Below are positions 44,385 through 56,420 of a DNA stretch of 64,000 nt, piece by piece. The notes under the pieces were generated by a model. It searched no databases and was not told the origin of the DNA. It worked only from the letters and a program-made list of their open reading frames with translations. The stretch lies in assembly GCA_020466095.1 (NCBI GenBank), contig CM035809.1:27281063-27345062 (forward strand). The letters are read 5' to 3'. Numbering within the stretch: position 1 is the first letter of the stretch; each line of letters opens with the position of its first letter. Origin of the DNA: Chlorops oryzae. Its lineage: Eukaryota > Arthropoda > Insecta > Diptera > Chloropidae. The translations under genes were made by a program, and so were the position numbers.

Positions 44385-46479
44385 TGATCACTCAACGGGG
44401 TTTGCACTATTTTTACAACTTTGGCCAGTAAGCGAGAAAAAAAACGCATTTAAAAACAAAAAGTCAACTTTGAAAGGGTTAAATGGGACGCATTATGCCT
44501 TTTGGCCTTGCCATACCTACTATTCCAATCTCTTAGACTAACGGTATTCAAGGACAGAAACGTTCATCATTATAAACCTTATTAGAATCTCTGACAAAAT
44601 CTTTAGTGGATTCATCGACGATGTCCTCAAATAATGATAATGCCAAGATCTTTCTTAAACTTTTCTCTCGGATATTGGAAAAAAATCCCCTTTAAAGGTA
44701 AATCGATTTTAAAAAATTCAGTCAATCTGGCATCACTGCCATTTATCTTTTAATTAAAAACCTTCAGAAGCGATTGTGCACACTTGAAAGCTTTTCGAAA
44801 ACCTATGATCAAAAATATTGTCCCTTAGCAGCGCATTCCCCCCACTTTAATCGTTGTGATATCATCTCTAAATAATTAATTTGATACATAACTAAATCCC
44901 ATCTCTATCTTCAAAGAGTTCGGCATCTCAACTTTTACTCCAAACTTGACAGTAAAAAACGTTTTCCTCAAAAGAAAAACAAAATCCATCGAAGAATAGG
45001 AAGAAAAGAAATCATTTCCACGCGCGGTCATAAAGTGTATCCGGCATCGTCATCTTTAGTAAATAATAGCTCAAAAAATCGTATTTGGACGCGGTGCGAT
45101 TAATTTGCTGATCAAACAAACAAACAGACAGACGCATAGACGGACAAACCAACTAACCAACGAACCAACCAACCAACCGACCGACCAAAAAAGCACAAGA
45201 GTCTTTCGATCTTTCGGACTTTCGGTCTTTCCGATGCTTTTGGTTTACTTCGATTCTCCTTCGTTTCTCCTTCCATCGGTCACAATGAATTTGAGGCGAT
45301 TGAATTCATTTGGGCGCGCACGCGCGCTGAGATCTTCATTCGAGCGATTTTCGACTTGCTTATATTGGACTCTGTTGTCCGCGCTCGATCTGTGTGAGAA
45401 CATCTTGTCTACTAAAGTCCAGGCTCTTTAGCTCTGACCCCTTGGGGCGCTGCGATTTTCTTGCAGCTTCTTCTTCATTTTCTGGCGTTTTCTATAGCTT
45501 CTAGGATTATGACTTACTGTTGCTGGCTGGCTGGCTGGCTGCGTTTGGCTTTTGCTGATTCTTTATTCTTATATAAATTATTCGTTTCAACTTTAAGGTA
45601 TATAGTCGCATTTGCTGATTGATTTTTCCGATTGCCGAATGGCAAGCAGCGATGCATTGAAGAGTTCAATGAGTTTTTGGCTATTTTCGATATTTCGTTT
45701 TCCTTTTTATTTCTTTAGCGAACTTAATAGCTTTTCTGGCGATTAGAATTTCAATTTTTCTTTTATTTATTTTTTAAGGCGATTTTTTTGTATTATTTGC
45801 GAAAGTTCACATCGAGATTTCGTTATCATTTAATAAACATTTTCGCTCATAAATCATTGGAAGGAAAAAAAAATTGAGTTTTGACTCGAGTGATTGTGGG
45901 AACGATTGAAAGAAAATCTGAAAAGAGCCTTCGATCGCTTTGTAAGTTGATTTAAACATCATTCAAAGAAGGAGAAAAAACAGTTAAAAAATTAAATTTT
46001 GAAAAAAAATTATTCCATCTCGGCCGGCTCATCATTGAAATCGAAGCCAATTTCGCAGCGCCAGACATCAAAGGGAAATGCAAGCTTTCGAGCATTTCTT
46101 TTTATATTTCCTTTTGGTGTTAGCTTGTCATAATTTTCATAATTTCAGCTTGCGATGATTGACACTCCAATCAGATGCCGTTGATTCTGTAGGCGTCTTG
46201 TTGCAGATCGTTTGTATTTGAAGGATCGTTAGTCTGAATGATTGATACGATTAGGTTTAATCGTTATCATAAGACAACTAATTTGACTTACAATCGCTTT
46301 TGGGAACAAATTTTTCTTATTTATGATTTTGTTGTTTTCTATTTCTTACCTTAATTTGAGATGTCCGCTTGTTTTTATCGTAATACATACTAGTTTACTA
46401 GTTAACAAAATAAAAATGTGAATTGCTGAAAAACACTTTAAATTATCGATATACATATCTATGCATTAATTCGCGAGAT
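44385..46479. other. Non-coding DNA
   Basis: A CAAACAGACAGACG/AACCAACC run lies at 45110-45190 and a GGCTGGCT repeat near 45525-45545. The frame at 45105-45431 starts in the simple repeat and has no known domain. Nothing else is recognised. Confidence 0.35.
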
Positions 46480-46875
46480 TTGTCGATGATATATCGATAT
46501 ATATTTTTCGATGATATATCGATATATATTTTTCGATGATATATCGATATATATTTTTCGATATACATATTCATTAATTTATCGATATATTTATATCGAT
46601 TTATATTTATCGATATACCATCAACACAAGTATATCGATATATTTATCGGCATGCATTTATCGTTATTTATTTATCGATATATTTATATCGATTTATATT
46701 TATCGATATATCCATCGATAATATTTAGCGATATACATATATTTTAATATAGTACATCAACACATAAGTATATCGATATATTTATCGGTATTTATTTATC
46801 GATATATGAATCGATTTATCGATATAAATTTATTGATTGTATTTGTATCGATAATAATTTCCGTCGATATTATCA
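46480..46875. repeat. ATCGATAT-rich imperfect tandem array
   Basis: About 0.4 kb of repeated ATATCGATATAT and TTATCGAT words, with a 24-26 bp subrepeat containing TTTTTCGATGATATATCG at 46484-46560. A larger pattern contains TATATTTATCGATATACCATC and recurs twice more. All words are self-complementary. The Ile/Tyr-rich frame here is an artefact. Confidence 0.85.
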
Positions 46876-46919
46876 ATACCGATACTTTTAAAGACGCCGC
46901 GCAACACACGTTGAAGTCC

Positions 46920-47060
46920 GTAATCACTCAAAATTGTTGCACCTTATATCCAACCCAAATTATGAAGCTAATGAGAATTATAGACAAAATCTGTAAACGT
47001 GAAAATAGGCATCGCTGAAACACGCGCTGATCACCAAAATAGCATCAATTTATTTAGTGT
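46920..47060. repeat. Dispersed repeat shared with 48600-48745
   Basis: CACCTTATATCCAACCCAAA, GATGAGAATTATAG-like and ATCGCTGAAACAC words here recur at 48605-48730 (CACTTTATACCCAATCCAAA, TGATGAGAATTATAGG, ATCGCTGAAGCACA). Both copies lie next to ATCGAT-rich DNA (46480-46875 and about 48735-48985), so a single transposable family with an internal ATCGAT microsatellite is likely. Confidence 0.55.
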
Positions 47061-47970
47061 TTTTGAGATTTGGGCAACTATGGCCCGTTTGCTACTGGTA
47101 TGATTAAAGTTTTTGTTCCGAAAAGCAAAAAAATTTGTATGAAAATGTTGACATTTAGAGAGGTTATCGAATTTCGAATATTTACTCCAAACCGCTCTTC
47201 TGAAGTTCTTTTTCCTTCCCTTGCCAGTCAATTTGATATTTTTTTATTTCGAAAAATCCTCTTCAATAACCTTTTCTCTCAAACGTTACCCACTTTTGTC
47301 ATCTTTGGAGCCAAATCCATATCCAATCTTTTTCCCATTTTGTTTTGAGCATAGGTATTCCTTTTCATTTATTTTTTTAATATTTTATTTTAAAATTTTT
47401 CGATTTCTTTGAAATCCTTCCTTCGAGAACGAATCGGTCGCCATGTGCTGTTATTAAAAGTTTTTATTTTAAATATTTGTCACCATTATTTACTTTTCGC
47501 CTATTTGCCATGTTGTTTTGTGCCATAATTCATGATAATTACATTTAATTGCCATTTGCACAGAACTCCATTACAGTGTAGTTCGGCGCATTTCCACATG
47601 GCCGAGAGTGGAACCAACAATCGCGACAGCTACAATAGGCCGCGCACTTTATTCTCTAAATCGCTTTAAACAAACAATGAAACGCCCTTAAAAATAATGA
47701 CTATCTATAAACAATGAACTGCAAAACAAGAACAAAACAACAAAAAAAAAAAACGACAAATTAAAATCAGAAAAATTTTTAAATAAGCGACAACTATTCG
47801 CCGTATAGACGCATTTGCACTAAGTGACAAGTAAAAAACATGTAAACACCTTGTAATTGCATTTAATGCTGCACTGAGAGAAATAATGCTATAGAAATTT
47901 GTTGAGCTGTTTTTAAATATGTACGTTCGAACAGTAGAGTAGTGCGGAGTTTATTGTCAAGAGGAAGGGG
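47061..47970. other. Non-coding DNA
   Basis: T- and A-rich DNA; small frames on both strands at 47031-47412 have no known domain. Nothing is recognised. Confidence 0.3.
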
Positions 47971-48079
47971 GCTTGCTTTATGATCTCTTCTCTCTCTCTT
48001 TCTTTCTCTCTCTGTCTTCTTTTTTTCTCAAACGCTATCGTTTCCCTTTTTTTCTCTTTTTCTCTCTTTAGTCTATTTT

Positions 48080-48113
<34 letters not shown>

Positions 48114-48575
48114 CTCTATCTTTCTCTTTCTATATCTGTCTCGCTTTCTCTCTTTCTCCCTCTCTTGCATTCCCTCTTCCTCTTTCTATATTTCTCTTTT
48201 TCCCTCTTTCCCCTTTTTTCTATCTTCCTTTTTCTGCCTCCCTTTTTCTCTCCTTTTCTCTCTCCCTCTTATTCGCTCTCTCTCTCTCCTTCTGTCTTTC
48301 TCCATTTTTTCGCTCTTATTTGTTTTCTCTTTCTATCTCTTTCCAGTCTATGTTTCTCACTCTTTCCAGTCTCTGTTTCTCTCTCTCTCTCTTTTCCCTC
48401 TATTTTTCCCTCTCGGTTTCTCTTTCTATCTCTTTTTTTTTCTCTCTCTCCTTTCATATCTCTTTCCCATTCTTTTCATCTCTTTCTCTCCTTCATTTTC
48501 CTTCTCCCTCTTTATTTGTCTTTCTATATTTCTCTCTCTTCATTTCCTTTTCTTTCACTTTCCTTCGCATCTCGA
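47971..48575 (+). repeat. Polypyrimidine (TC-rich) tract of about 0.6 kb
   Basis: The plus strand is almost entirely T and C, mostly CTCTCT and CTTTT words, with a pure CT run at about 48083-48108. There is no regular long period. The Ser/Phe/Leu frames on the plus strand and the Arg/Glu/Lys frames on the minus strand are artefacts of the composition. Confidence 0.92.
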
Positions 48576-48599
48576 CTTCGAAATCCCTGACTGTGGGTA

Positions 48600-48985
48600 A
48601 ACATTTTACACTTTATACCCAATCCAAAATATGAACCTGATGAGAATTATAGGTGAAATCTATGATAGACGAAATATTTCACTAGCTTAAAAAATGTGTA
48701 TCGCTGAAGCACAAGGAATGGGCTAATACACTAGAAATATCGATATTTTTTAATTAATTGATTCGAATTTTATGGAGCATATTTTTCATTTCGATATGTT
48801 GGAAATGAATACTTAAAATCGAATATCGAAAAACGATATTTTTGGATCATCGCCTGTGTGCTTTGGAGAAAGAGGAGACGTTTGTTTGAAATTCAAAAAA
48901 TATATTTTGTTCAGCAAAAGAATTCAGAATAAAAATGATCGATGTATCGATAAATTGATATATTTTTACGATAACTAACCATCGA
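48600..48985. repeat. Second copy of the 46920 repeat plus ATCGAT-rich segment
   Basis: 48605-48745 matches 46920-47060 (see there). It is followed by AAATATCGATATTTTT-like and ATCGATAAATTGATAT words to about 48985. The arrangement mirrors the first copy, with the microsatellite on the other side. Confidence 0.5.
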
Positions 48986-50426
48986 TAATATTTTCATTTA
49001 CTAAACTAATTTGAGGGCACTAATCACCAAAATGGCATAGGAAAACCAAGAGAAACATAGACAGAAAAAACGACACAAACAGCCACGACCTCAGCTGGGA
49101 GTTGAACCAAGAGCCTATCCGCTTCGTAAGTTGCTAACACAGACATATAAAATGATTTATATCATTGAACGTTCCCAAAAATTTCTATAGTCCGGCACCC
49201 TCCGTTTAATAAATAGTGTCGGATTAGTGAGACCTCACTGTGCATACATGCAACCACGAGTTTTTTTTATCAGAAAGAAATTCTTCAATCGAACATGCAA
49301 CCACATTTCCACACTCGTTCGAGACAGGAGAGCACAATCACACATGTGTGAGCGTTAGCGGTTGCGAAACGATATGAGAAACGAAACAGCGCCATATTGC
49401 GGCGTGCTGGAGTTACTCTCTCATCCCTCCTTTTGTTGTTTCGCTTTTATTTCCCTTCCTTTCGGAACAGCAGGTAGCAGACTCGCTTGCTTACACATGA
49501 GAAAAGGGGCGGAGCGAAGCACTTTTGCCACTGATGACCAGGGAACAACCAGAGAAAAATATGTCCGCATTGTGTTTTTTCTTTGGGGCATTATTCAATT
49601 TTTTGACGTGAAATTGTCGCTGTGAAATCGGAAAACTGAAATTCTCATCAGACGAAGGTTATAATTTTTGAAAAAAAAAAATGAGAGAAAAATTAAAATT
49701 ATGAATTTTTTCAGCTTAAATTTTTTTTTTGTGTGAATTTTTCGTATTGTTGTGGGGCGTGTGCAGTTTTGAGTTAATTGAAATAATTTCGTACAATTTT
49801 GATTTTTGGTCGCAACGAATTTCCAAAAAGGCAAACAATTTTCAATGCCTCTCCGATCCAAATGCACTTCCGTTTGACCGCTGGGGGTCGAGAGGCAGGG
49901 AAATCACTTCACAAACTTGTTAAAAACATTTTCAAATTTGTTGTCATAAACGCACATTGTTTGTTGTTTTAGTTTTAAGTCGCGTGGTAATTAGAAGAAA
50001 AAAAAATTATTAATTATTACATGTCAATTGCTGCTTACGACAACAAAGCCGACTCCATGTAATTAAAAGAAAAATTTTTTCGAATGTCATTGTCATCGTT
50101 TTGGGGAAGCTCAAAGTTTTTTAATTGAAATCAACGGACTCGAACGTGATTAAAAGCACGAAAATTTATTTGAATTTAAATATTTCGGTGCACCATCGGA
50201 AGATAATAGAATGGGTGACTACTTGGGTCATGGATGCGGAAACATTTTCGGTGATTGAATGCCAAAAAAAAAAGGTCTTTCGTGGGAATTTGAAGTTAGG
50301 AGATACAATGAGATTTAATCGGATCAATTTGTGGGCTTTTATAGAATTATTTCACAGCATCTCTTAACCCTTAATATCCCATTGGTACCTCTAGGACCCA
50401 ACAACCTACTAATATGAAAAATTTGT
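48986..50426. other. Non-coding DNA with an isolated B-box-like site
   Basis: On the minus strand of about 49095-49140 there is a tRNA B-box match, GGTTCAACTCC, followed by CAGCTGAGGTCGTGG. No convincing A box is present, so it may be a SINE remnant. AATAGTGTCGGATTAGTGAG near 49215 resembles a pogo-like relic. Frames at 49362-49625 and 50125-50367 have no known domain. Confidence 0.35.
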
Positions 50427-50430
50427 TTAA

Positions 50431-51167
50431 GGGGGTCTTCTCATTGAGCAACTTTTTTTTTCGACTTTTTTTTTTTGCATTTATTTATAGCTTGGGTAGT
50501 TGTGAATATGCCCCTAAAAGGATTTTTTGAAATTCGAAATAGTTTAGAGGATATAGCCTTCTTTGTCGAGCAAGATCTGCGCTAAAACGAGTAATTTTTG
50601 CGTTGCTTCAAACTTTAAACGCGTTTATCTCGAAACCACGTTTTTCGAACTGCCGGCCATGATATCTCCAGTTCAACTGAACCGATTTCCATGAAACAAA
50701 GTGGAATCGACGCAGAATTGTCACCATTCTCGGGTGAACCTCAACCATAATTTTAAAAAATTTTTTACTATTTTTTTTTTTACACTAAACTACAAAAAAA
50801 AAGCCCGAAATTGAAATTTTTTTTTGAATGGCCGCCATTTTGTCAAAAAAATCACAAAATTAAGATTGAGGTTCACCCGAGAATTACATCTATACTGATT
50901 ATAACCCCGTTTTTTTTTTCCATTTCGGACGCTCCGGAGACCCGGAATCGTGGCCGCCGTGACGGCACCTTTTTTTTTCACCACCAACTTTGAAGTCTCA
51001 TTACTTTTTGAACAGCCCACGTATCGAGGCAAAAAAATTTTTTTTATTTACTTTGAACCTTTTGTAATACAATAAATAAAAAAAAGTTTTCAATTATTCT
51101 TTGCGTTTTCAAATAAGAATTTTTTTAAAAAGGGTCCAAAAAACGGGTTTTCAATGAGAAGACCCCC
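50431..51167. mobile_element. TTAA-target element, 737 bp
   Basis: The inverted ends GGGGGTCTTCTCATTGAGC and TCAATGAGAAGACCCCC are set between TTAA at 50427-50430 and 51168-51171. Internal inverted words AATTCTCGGGTGAACCTCAA and GAGGTTCACCCGAGAATT (about 50717 and 50863) enclose GGCCGCCATTTTG. No transposase is encoded; the overlapping 60- and 80-codon frames near 50800-51030 are complementary shadows. A piggyBac-type origin is inferred from TTAA. Confidence 0.85.
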
Positions 51168-51449
51168 TTAAGCTAAAAATAAAAAATTTGAGTCAAAAGC
51201 CTTCGGGGCTCGGACGTGTATACTGAGAGTTATTTCTGGATGAATTTGGGCATCAGATAAGTAAATATATCCTTGATTTACAATGTGATTTCTCACCTTC
51301 CGGGGGCGGAATTTGAACCCCAAAACCACCTAGTTAAGCAAGAAGAAGAAATGGAAGGAAAAAGAAATCTTATTCTTAGACATTGGCCTTCATAAAGCAT
51401 AATTCCAAGATGGCTTCTATTCGAAAATTTTATTTCAATATCGTATTAA

Positions 51450-51645
51450 TCACAGGCATAATCGGTATCTCATGCTGGCCCCGATTTAGGAGGTGGCAAG
51501 CCGGGAAAATGCCCTGTGAAGGACGGTAATTTCAACTAGATATGCGAAAACAGTACCCCATTAGAGCCATCCAACATTGGTTTTGACGAAAGTGACGAAA
51601 AGCTAGATCGGGCCATGGGTATACACAGGTTTGGGTCAATATTTT
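51450..51645. repeat. Dispersed repeat, inverted relative of 11468-11650
   Basis: It shares AGCCGGGAAAATGCCC and CCATGGGTATACACAGG in reverse complement with 11468-11650. This copy is longer and diverged. The ends are not defined. The short interval 51172-51449 to its left holds nothing recognised. Confidence 0.55.
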
Positions 51646-52032
51646 GACGAGCAACGTTTCTATCAAAATGACTCTCAAACATTAATATGATTTTCTTCAT
51701 TGTTCCTCTAATAGAAGGGAGAATTTCATGAAAAGGGGGACAAGTAATAAATCGAATGATAACCTAGGAAAGTTTCCGGTAAAAAAGTCTCAATTTTTTA
51801 GAATATAGGCCTCCTTAAAATCCACTTGGCACTTCACGACTCCAATTATTGTCACAATTTTCAAAGACCCTTGACTGAAACGAAAACTTTTCATCTATCG
51901 AAACAAAAGCAAAAAGTTGAAAGGGACTACTAACATTTCTGGTCTCAAGCAGTCCTTCAAAATCAAGACAGTGAATTAAGACTGAGTACCAACATAAAAT
52001 GGAAATTTCAGTACCCAGTGGGTACTTATGTA
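51646..52032. other. Non-coding DNA
   Basis: No gene or element is recognised. Confidence 0.3.
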
Positions 52033-52400
52033 TAAGTATATAAAATAAGTGAAAAATTCTAAGAATTTTTAACGCTAACATTTAAAAAAAAATACTAATT
52101 ACAACTAGTCTAGTTTGGGACTAGTTCCAAACTGGTCCAAAAAGGACTAGTTGTAATAAGTGATTTGAGAAAGTTTTGGTACCAAAATTCTTAGAATTTT
52201 TCACTTATTCTATATATAAATTTTCATCGAAATCGGACGTCATGAATTTTTCGGATTTTTTCGGTTTTTGGTCCAAAACTCTCTAAACTTCTTCTTGTCC
52301 CCCCCAAATTTTTTTTCGGTTAATGTCTTATAATTGCTCAATATACCACTGTGGCCAATATAAGCGCTACCAAAGCACTCTTTCTCTCGCTACGCCCTTG
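52033..52400. mobile_element. Foldback MITE, CAAGGGCGTAGC family, left arm missing
   Basis: It matches the central hairpin and right arm of 40222-40762 up to the terminal CTCGCTACGCCCTTG. The outer left arm is absent. The centre contains AACTAGTCTAGTTTGGGACT and CCAAACTGGTCC words. Confidence 0.85.
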
Positions 52401-53253
52401 ATACCCACTAGGGAATATTCGTTTAAGGAAGCTGTGGAAAATGTCGAATACTTATATGAACGGCTAATCTGTCTATCATAACAAAACCTATTTGAATTCT
52501 TCCATTTGAAGTACTGTTTTATCCTAAAAGTACTTTTTTTGTCCTGCTTCCGTATAAGGGGTGCTAGAGGGTACCTCAAAATGGAGCCAACATAGGTAAA
52601 ATCTTCAGCTAGTGAACAGAATATAAAAATTTTCAAAAATCAAGAATTTTTTGTACAATTTAAGGTCAAAATCTTACATCCCCCACCCAAAGCCGTACCA
52701 TGGGTGGCTTTAGGAGTTCAAGTCCCCACAAAATGGGAGGGAATAGTCACGATATACAGTTTTCTAATGGCCCAAACCCATCCGAAAATAATCTGAGACT
52801 GGTTCTGAGATAGTGAAATTATCATTATAAATATACGGAAATCTGATGCTCAATATCAGGAGCGTGTACCGGGGGCGTTTTTGGGTTTTTCACCCCCTCC
52901 CAAGAATCACAATGGAAGAACTATTGTCATTCCTAAATCCCCAAAATAATGTTCTGCGTACGCCTGTACAATCAAATGAAAATGAAACCTGAATTGAATA
53001 CTCCCCTCCCCCCTTAAAAGCTCCTAACATTGATCTTAAAATCGTCTCGATTACAAAATAACAACGCATAAAAGTACGCAATTTCCATTGTTATTGTCAT
53101 GGAACCCAAATTGCCATTGTGCCAAGTCCAATTGTAAATGATTGCGGCAACCTTCACATAGAAAATCTCTCATGAAGAAAATTACAAGTTGTAACGGCGA
53201 ACAATTTCAACAAAAAAAAAGCTTTTTTAAAAATTAAGAAATTATACAGAACA
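52401..53253. other. Non-coding DNA with a hAT-like relic
   Basis: 52857-52966 has ends CAGGAGCGTGTACCGGGGG and TCTGCGTACGCCTG, an imperfect inverted pair of the CAG-GCG type without a clear target duplication. The rest holds nothing recognised. Confidence 0.4.
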
Positions 53254-53257
53254 TTAA

Positions 53258-53388
53258 CCCTTGATCGCATAAGGGAAAATTTGTCCCCACACAATTTTAA
53301 CGATTTTAAAAAATTTCTTAAACGCCATTTTGCTATAAATCGTTAAGTTTAGGTGGAGAAAAATTTGTTCCTTTTTTGCGTTAAAGGG
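53258..53388. mobile_element. TTAA-target MITE, 131 bp
   Basis: TTAA at 53254-53257 and 53389-53392 brackets the ends CCCTTGATCGCATAAGGG and TTTGCGTTAAAGGG. It belongs to the same family as 37062-37191 and the first unit of 56421-57126 (shared AAATTTGTCCCCAC-like and CTATAAATCGTTAA words). Confidence 0.8.
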
Positions 53389-53392
53389 TTAA

Positions 53393-54312
53393 AGTTGCCC
53401 AGGGAATATCAAGAATTCTTCTAACAAACGAGCGACCTTCCTCAACGTCGCCGTCACTGCCAGAGCAATAATTATAGACACTCCGTAGAATTCTCTCTCT
53501 TCGCATCGCATCTCTTCCCCTCACTTCCCCTCTCTTCTCTTTCGATTTGCAGGAGAGAAATTTTTATTTTGATAAAAATGATTGACACTTCATAATTTTT
53601 GGTGATTCTCGTTTTCCGTTTTTATTTAATTTTCATTTTTTTTTGTTGTTGTTGTTGTTTTCATTCTTCGGTTTTTGGTCTTTCAACAAAGCCGCAGCCC
53701 GAGCTGCTGTTGGAGGCGTTGCCGCTGCCGGTGCCGCTGCCCGGGTCTATTGCTGAAATTGCAGTTAATTACGTGTTTATTATTTTTTATAAATAAAAAT
53801 AAAACTAGAAAATTATAATTCTTTCAATTTCGTTGTCTCTTGTTGTTGTTGTTGTGTTGTTGCTGCTTTTATGCCGAGCGAATGCGATTCGACTGCATGT
53901 GTTGGTGTTTTGTGGTTTTCCAAAGAGACCCATTTTGGTCTATGGCCTATGGCAACGGCTTCGGCTATAGTTTTAATGACAGCAGACATCCGGTCGTATT
54001 TGTATGGCGTATTGATGCTTTTTCCCCAGCAACACAACAGCTGACGGTGGCCACTTATCAAGGGGAATTGTATGGACGGGTGTTTTATTTTTAATTTTTT
54101 TTTTTTAATTCAAAATATGATGGCTTCCGAGGAATCGTTTAAAGTCCTCGATCAATTTCTACACTCTATAAAATCATGAATAAATTTAGAATTGTGTTCA
54201 GTGGCGTACGAAGGGGTGATTTTGGAAGTTCAAAAATCGTTCATTATTAGTTAAATCATAGTTCGTAAATTCCAAGGAGCGGTCTTCCGGACTGCACTCA
54301 GTGCATAGGTAC
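53393..54312. other. Non-coding DNA with TTG repeats
   Basis: TTG repeats at 53643-53660 and 53841-53860 create poly-Gln and poly-Cys frames. CAGTGGCGTACGAAGGGG at 54200 looks like a single hAT-like end. No gene is recognised. Confidence 0.35.
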
Positions 54313-54445
54313 CAGGCCCGTAGAGAGAAATTTGGGGTCCGGGGGATTTTTTTCCCGGGGTCCTCAAAGAAATGTGCGACAAAAACAAAAAAAAACAAAA
54401 AAAAAATCCTTGCCAATTTGTGGTCCCTTCAAGAAAAGCCTTGGA
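54313..54445 (-). mobile_element. Truncated inverted copy of the CAGGCCTGTAG MITE
   Basis: From CAGGCCCGTAGAGAGAAATT it follows the reverse complement of 44221-44376 through GGGGTCC, AGAAATGTGCGA and GGTCCCTTCA. It is broken off at about 54445, with an AC/A-run expansion near 54380-54408. Confidence 0.75.
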
Positions 54446-55174
54446 TCGGGACTTTAAACGTTCACCCTTTCTAAGCCTGATAGGTACCCAACAGGAAAAC
54501 TCTTCGCGTCGCTTTCATGCTCAACCTACCAATTTTATCTCATGCTGGAGCTATGGTCACCAATCAAAATCCTTGGTCAAGATTCGTGAATTTTACCTCA
54601 ATATACAGCCCTAGTTAGACTCCACAAGGGGGCCTCCTAACCCAGAAGCACCGAATCGTTTCAATTTATGGTTCTCCTGGTCCCGCTTTACCATAACAAT
54701 AAGGTCATATGGTCAACCCTTCGCGATGGTACTAAAAACCACTGCCAGTTCGATTCCATGCCAATCTTCAGTACTGTTAAAATGTTGGCTAGGGTCCATG
54801 GATTTGCCATGCCCGTAAACCATGAATCCTGGGGTTAAACATTCTACAGGGTTCATTAACTTATCTGTCAGTAAGATTGGTCCTTATGGACTTCATCTCA
54901 TGTCAAGAATGGAATTGAGTTTTGCGATCAACTTTCTCAGCCAATTCCACAACAATATTATGAGGCAATAGGGTACATACGTCTTATCAGATGGATGAAA
55001 ATAGCCTTCGAATCGATAGGATAAAGTTCCGTTAAAAGCCTGATTTTAATATTTCAATGAAAAAATCTTAAAGCTGAGTAAACTTGACTTAACGAAGTAA
55101 TGAATTAATTAACATGGTTTTTTGTCGAAAAATAATTGATTTTCCTATTTGATCACAATCTTCGTTTGACATAC
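54446..55174. other. Non-coding DNA
   Basis: No gene or element is recognised. Confidence 0.3.
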
Positions 55175-55651
55175 AAATAATTCAAAAAAAATTCTAACAG
55201 ATTAAACTGGTTAAATCAAAAGGAAAAACATACAGAAACGGCTCAAAGAAATTTTTACATTTTAAAAAATTTCTAAAATCTGTTGAAATAAATGTAAAAA
55301 TTTTTTACAATTTAGTTTGAAATGCAAATTGGCAAGAACCCTCTGTGAACATAACCAAAAATAGCCATCGGATGGACTTCATCCGATTTTGTCACTCCGT
55401 TGTCGTGACTGCTTTCGCAATGCTTAAAAAGTTCTAAGATGATTAAATATCTTATATGTCCTATTTTATAAACCAAATGAGAATTATACCGAACGAAAAG
55501 AAATGTAATTAAACATATTTCCTTTAAATCAACCAAAAATGTTGTTGACTCAACAATTTTTCTTTTGAAATTTTCGTTCTGCTCGAAAATCAAAAGGACT
55601 GTGAATAACAATGCGCCCTTTTAAAAAAATCATGGTAAAGTTCGCTCAGTG
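55175..55651 (-). mobile_element. TA-target MITE, CACTGAGCGAA family (copy 3), partial
   Basis: The right end TTCGCTCAGTG followed by TA (55652-55653) and the interior match 8398-8936. The left end is degraded and only placed approximately. The minus-strand frame at 55312-55611 is shared in part with one at 8675-8896, because it is repeat sequence and not because it is a gene. Confidence 0.8.
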
Positions 55652-55653
55652 TA

Positions 55654-56420
55654 TCACAGTGATGCCAGACTGATTTTTCTTATTTTGGGGGATTTTTTAA
55701 CCGAAATTCACTCCAACCACTTTTTTGTGATCATCTTTCTACAGAAAACAGACCGAAAAGGGTTTTTTTTTTAAATATCCGAGAAAAAAGTGATTCCAAA
55801 TTTTGAAGTATTTCAATTTTGAAGTATTTAAGAAAACCAGGACGCAAACCTTAGACCACATCACAAAAAAAAAAATAATAAATAAAGGAAAAATTCCATA
55901 AACCTTTTCTTCTTCTGTTCCCGTTTATCGAATCGACAGGAAATATTCACAAATTAAAGCAATTTGGGCAATCACTGCAACTTAACTGTACAATTCCTGG
56001 CAAAAGCTGAATTCACAGACAGACGATTTTGTATTTTGAACTTAATTTTTTGGAAATTTTTTCGATTGTTTTTTCGCCGTTTTTTTGGAGCCTTCAATAA
56101 GTAATGAGCTTGCGAAACGCGTCCAAACCGAAGGCGGCGAAGAAGCGAGCGTCGAGTCGAGTTGGATGAGAAATGAATTTGATTGACAGCTTAAATGGGA
56201 ATTTAATGATGTTCGCTGAAAATTCGAAGGGAACGTTAACTTAAATTGCATTTAAAAAGCGATGAAATCGAGTCTGAAAATTGATGCTGGTGGGTTAAAA
56301 GTAGAAAAAGGATCAAAAGGTTTCAGTTGAAGGCTGAAATGGACGAACAAAATCCAAGAATCGAATCGAGTTGACCCTGAATTTCAATAATCTCTCAAAA
56401 TTGTTTTCGACTTCTACTTG
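55654..56420. other. Non-coding DNA
   Basis: AT-rich with an A run near 55865. The minus-strand frame at 56042-56251 has no known domain. Nothing else is recognised. Confidence 0.3.

Noticed and set aside
47913..48634. Ser/Phe/Leu frames on plus and Arg/Glu/Lys frames on minus
   Set aside because: Direct consequence of the polypyrimidine tract.
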